DNA from: Lentisphaerota bacterium
GTDB taxonomy: Bacteria; Verrucomicrobiota; Lentisphaeria; Victivallales; UBA1829
Assembly (NCBI GenBank): GCA_015061845.1
Contig: SUVT01000013.1
Location: 1-44,206, forward strand
Length of the DNA stretch: 44,206 nucleotides
Direction: 5' to 3'
In this document: positions 42,106-44,206 of the stretch, piece by piece
How positions within the stretch are numbered: position 1 is the first letter of the stretch
Layout of the letters: every line of letters starts with the position of its first letter
Made by a program: the position numbers and the translations under genes
The notes under the pieces: model-generated
What the model saw: only the letters and a program-made list of their open reading frames with translations
Databases searched by the model: none
Told to the model about the DNA's origin: nothing

Positions 42106-43623
42106 ATGAGAAAAAGCGTAGTTTTATCCGTTTTGTTCTGCGGATTGTTCCTGTCGACATTCTGCTTTGCGAACAGCGACCGGGAAAATTTTGTGAAAAC
42201 AACAAAGTATATTGATGCCTATGGAGAGATGTATCAGTATTCCAACACCCGTGGAATCGAGGTGTTTTTCAATGAGAAGATTCCGGCATTGATCAAGATT
42301 TTTACCAAAGAATCACCGGAAATCGATAAGGAAATTACTCCGATCGTGGATGCGGTCCGCAATTCTCTTAATGTTGGAGCTTTCAAGGCATACGCTTCCA
42401 GTTCCGTTGATGCCGGAAACGGGGTCTATGTGGCGAAGAGTTTTATTCTTTTTGACAGAAAAGCGCAGAGTATTTTTATTGATCCCAAGGCATCGAACAA
42501 GCCATTGAACTGGAAATCTCTTCCTGCCGATACCCGTTTGGCATTCAAAGTGGATGTCAATCTTGCCCATGTCTGGGCGATTCTCAAGAAGGAATTTTCA
42601 AAAACATCGATTTATAAAGAAGTTGCGGAATTTGCGGAAAATCCGGAAATCAATGCAATCCTCAATAATTTCCATGGAGATGTTGAGTTTCTTCTGACAG
42701 GGACATCACTGGATAACTGGGCGTTCAGAGCTGCGATCCCGGATAAAAATGGTCGGATCGGAGCATTGATCCGGAAACATGCCGGAAATGCAGTCAAGAA
42801 TGATACGGCAGAGATTCCCCTTGATGCAAATGTCAAGATCGTTGTCAAACTCATGAAAGATCAGATTGTTGCCTATTCCTCCCGCAAGACTGTTGCCCAG
42901 CCGCAGAAGACACTTGCTTCCAAGCCATTGTATCAGAGCTATGCCAAATATCTGCCGGAGAATGGCAGCGGTTATATTGTAATGGATATTCCGCAGGAGG
43001 TAATTACACTGCTGAAAAACCTTGTAGAAGATCCTGAAATTTCCCAAATCATAGATCTTTTCCTGAAACCTGTCTCAATTGTCAGTGTTTCAACGGTTGA
43101 AAAAGACGGAGCGTTTTCTGTTTGTGCTGCAAATATTTCCTTTGCGCAAATCTCTCAGGTTGGTCCGATGGTCGGAGTTCTTTCCGTGGGAGCAGGGATG
43201 CTTTGGCCTGCTTTGGAAAGTGCAAGAATCAGAGGACGATTGGCGAACTGTTCTGCCAACATCAAACAGCTTGGAACCGGTATTTTCCAATATATGTATG
43301 ATAATGACGGATATCTCCCGACCGATTTGAAGGAGCTTGTCAAAAAGGCTTATGTTGCTCCTGCAGTTCTGAATACTATTATTTATGTCGGACCTTATGA
43401 AAAGACCAAAGCATCACAGATTAAGAACCCTTCTTCTTACATTCTGGCGGTTTGTCTTGATGAAGGACATAAAGATCGTATTGCCATTCTGTTTGCAGAT
43501 GGTCATGTGGAAAACCTTGAGCTGAACGGGGAAGAACCCGTCAAATTCCTGCAGAACGAGTTCAAATTGAATGCTGCGGATGTCACCCGGATTTCCAAAC
43601 GGTTGAAAGAAGCCAAAAAGTAA
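42106..43623 (+). CDS. Secreted protein with C-terminal pilin-like domain
   Basis: The 505-residue protein has a signal peptide (1-22, cut near FCFA-NS). Residues 25-345 are an unrecognised mixed alpha/beta region. At about 351-475 the sequence follows the pseudopilin pattern: the hydrophobic MLWPALESARIRG matches [13 protein letters not shown] of the pseudopilin at 36948, then NCSANIKQLGTGIF, a DNDGYLP loop and the late AILFADGHVENLEL turn (DG motif). The FTLIEL prepilin peptidase site is missing, so this domain cannot be processed and assembled like a normal pilin. GAGAGG precedes the ATG; a strong terminator follows. It is a single gene. Confidence 0.75.
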   Translation: MRKSVVLSVLFCGLFLSTFCFANSDRENFVKTTKYIDAYGEMYQYSNTRGIEVFFNEKIPALIKIFTKESPEIDKEITPIVDAVRNSLNVGAFKAYASSSVDAGNGVYVAKSFILFDRKAQSIFIDPKASNKPLNWKSLPADTRLAFKVDVNLAHVWAILKKEFSKTSIYKEVAEFAENPEINAILNNFHGDVEFLLTGTSLDNWAFRAAIPDKNGRIGALIRKHAGNAVKNDTAEIPLDANVKIVVKLMKDQIVAYSSRKTVAQPQKTLASKPLYQSYAKYLPENGSGYIVMDIPQEVITLLKNLVEDPEISQIIDLFLKPVSIVSVSTVEKDGAFSVCAANISFAQISQVGPMVGVLSVGAGMLWPALESARIRGRLANCSANIKQLGTGIFQYMYDNDGYLPTDLKELVKKAYVAPAVLNTIIYVGPYEKTKASQIKNPSSYILAVCLDEGHKDRIAILFADGHVENLELNGEEPVKFLQNEFKLNAADVTRISKRLKEAKK

Positions 43624-43637
43624 ATCAATGTTTCAGG

Positions 43638-43672
43638 ACGGCAGAGGATAAAAAACTCTGCCGTTTTTTTTT
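43638..43672 (+). terminator. Terminator of the pilin-domain fusion gene
   Basis: ACGGCAGAG (43638-43646) pairs with CTCTGCCGT (43656-43664), then a nine-T run. Confidence 0.92.
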
Positions 43673-43684
43673 GAAGTGAAAAAT

Positions 43685-43712
43685 TTGAAAAATCTGAATG
43701 ACATGTTATATT
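43685..43712 (+). promoter_or_regulatory. Promoter of the alpha/beta hydrolase gene
   Basis: TTGAAA (43685-43690), 16-base spacer, TATATT (43707-43712), about 30 bases before the start codon. Confidence 0.7.
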
Positions 43713-43743
43713 GAGGAGAATTCAATAGGAGAGAAGCCGGAAC

Positions 43744-44206
43744 ATGATTCGTTTTCTTTTGTTATTTATCTGTATGTTTACAGCCGTGTTTTGTGCCGGA
43801 GGAGAGATGGACGAGCGTTTTAAGGAAAGATTTGTTGATGCCGTAGAGACCGGAGATATCGTGAAATGCTGCCGGAACAGAAACTCATGGTGTGTGCCTT
43901 TTTTTGCGTTCGGCGGAGATTTGATCTGGGAAACTGTGTCCTGCCGGAACTGGAAAATGCAGCGGAACAAATTAACCGGGAACTGGCGGATCGTTGATCC
44001 GAACGGCATCCGCAGGGCATACGGAAAAACACTGCATCATCTGGAAGAATTCTTCCGTGATCATCCGGTGACACTGGATGAGAATTACCGTTTGGAAGGG
44101 AACTGTTTTTACCGTTATCCGGGAACAAACGGGGAGACGGTCATCCTGATCCACGGCTGGAATGTCCGCAGCTGTTATGTCAGCAGAATGGCGGTCTATC
44201 TGCAAT
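43744..44206 (+). CDS. Secreted alpha/beta hydrolase, 3'-truncated by the window
   Basis: ATG 43744 follows AGGAGAG and the frame stays open to the window end (154 codons). Residues 1-19 form a signal peptide (MIRFLLLFICMFTAVFCAG). The last part reads ETVILIHGWNVRS, the strand and oxyanion-hole turn (HGW) that opens the alpha/beta-hydrolase core in lipases and esterases. The nucleophile elbow would lie beyond the window. About 110 residues of unrecognised sequence precede the core, with several Cys, so a disulfide-bonded cap is possible. Its promoter and the terminator before it make it the start of a new unit. Confidence 0.75.
   Translation, partial: MIRFLLLFICMFTAVFCAGGEMDERFKERFVDAVETGDIVKCCRNRNSWCVPFFAFGGDLIWETVSCRNWKMQRNKLTGNWRIVDPNGIRRAYGKTLHHLEEFFRDHPVTLDENYRLEGNCFYRYPGTNGETVILIHGWNVRSCYVSRMAVYLQ

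Overview
The window looks like a piece of a Lentisphaerota chromosome (Victivallales/Victivallis-like). This is inferred from gene content, not from a database search. The clues are a pseudopilin of the [20 protein letters not shown] type placed inside a glycoside-hydrolase operon, a second secreted protein with a pilin-like C-terminal domain, a large secreted DUF4838-type protein, and a LacI-family regulator. The tRNA genes encode CCA. At least eleven promoters share one form, TTGnnn - 16/17 bp - TATATT.

Layout. (1) 1-6100: an accessory, visibly A/T-richer region. It holds a DUF932-type phage/plasmid protein cut by the window edge, a 50-residue membrane miniprotein with its own terminator, and a tight three-gene minus-strand operon: a TerB-like membrane protein, an endonuclease/exonuclease/phosphatase-fold enzyme and a 627-residue helical membrane protein of unknown family. 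To its right lie three perfect hairpins, an inverted half-copy of an initiator tRNA, the intact tRNA-fMet gene, and a stand-alone IS30-type DNA-binding domain preceded by four repeated sites. This looks like the end of an integrated element or defence-island-like region. (2) 6241-10277: a minus-strand operon of CapA-like protein, Asp/Glu racemase, D-Ala-D-Ala-ligase-like ATP-grasp enzyme, gamma-glutamyl-hydrolase-like amidotransferase and Dabb protein, plausibly for a D-glutamate or gamma-glutamyl compound. (3) 10547-17660: a membrane-anchored SprT-like protease, a sugar isomerase/Gfo-Idh pair with a divergent GntR/LacI-type regulator, adenine deaminase and a MATE exporter.

(4) 17869-28110: housekeeping genes. 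These are tRNA-Lys, gmk, coaC, then clpB behind a near-perfect sigma-54 promoter, then grpE, a DnaJ/CbpA-type co-chaperone, smpB, a second MATE exporter, an OppB/DppB-type permease, citrate synthase and tRNA-Cys. (5) 28197-31319: tsaB, an unknown membrane protein and an LD-carboxypeptidase (plus strand), facing an MBL-fold hydrolase, a DUF1294 protein and a DMT transporter (minus strand). (6) 32701-41915: a LacI-type regulator divergent from a four-gene carbohydrate operon (DUF4838 secreted protein, pseudopilin, GH42-like enzyme, second glycosidase), with a perfect LacI-type palindrome in the operon promoter. (7) 42106-end: a secreted protein ending in a pilin-like domain, and the start of a secreted alpha/beta hydrolase.

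The best candidates for something undescribed are the TerB/EEP/helical-membrane operon, the covarying identical-loop hairpins beside it, the gamma-glutamyl-type operon and the sigma-54 control of clpB.
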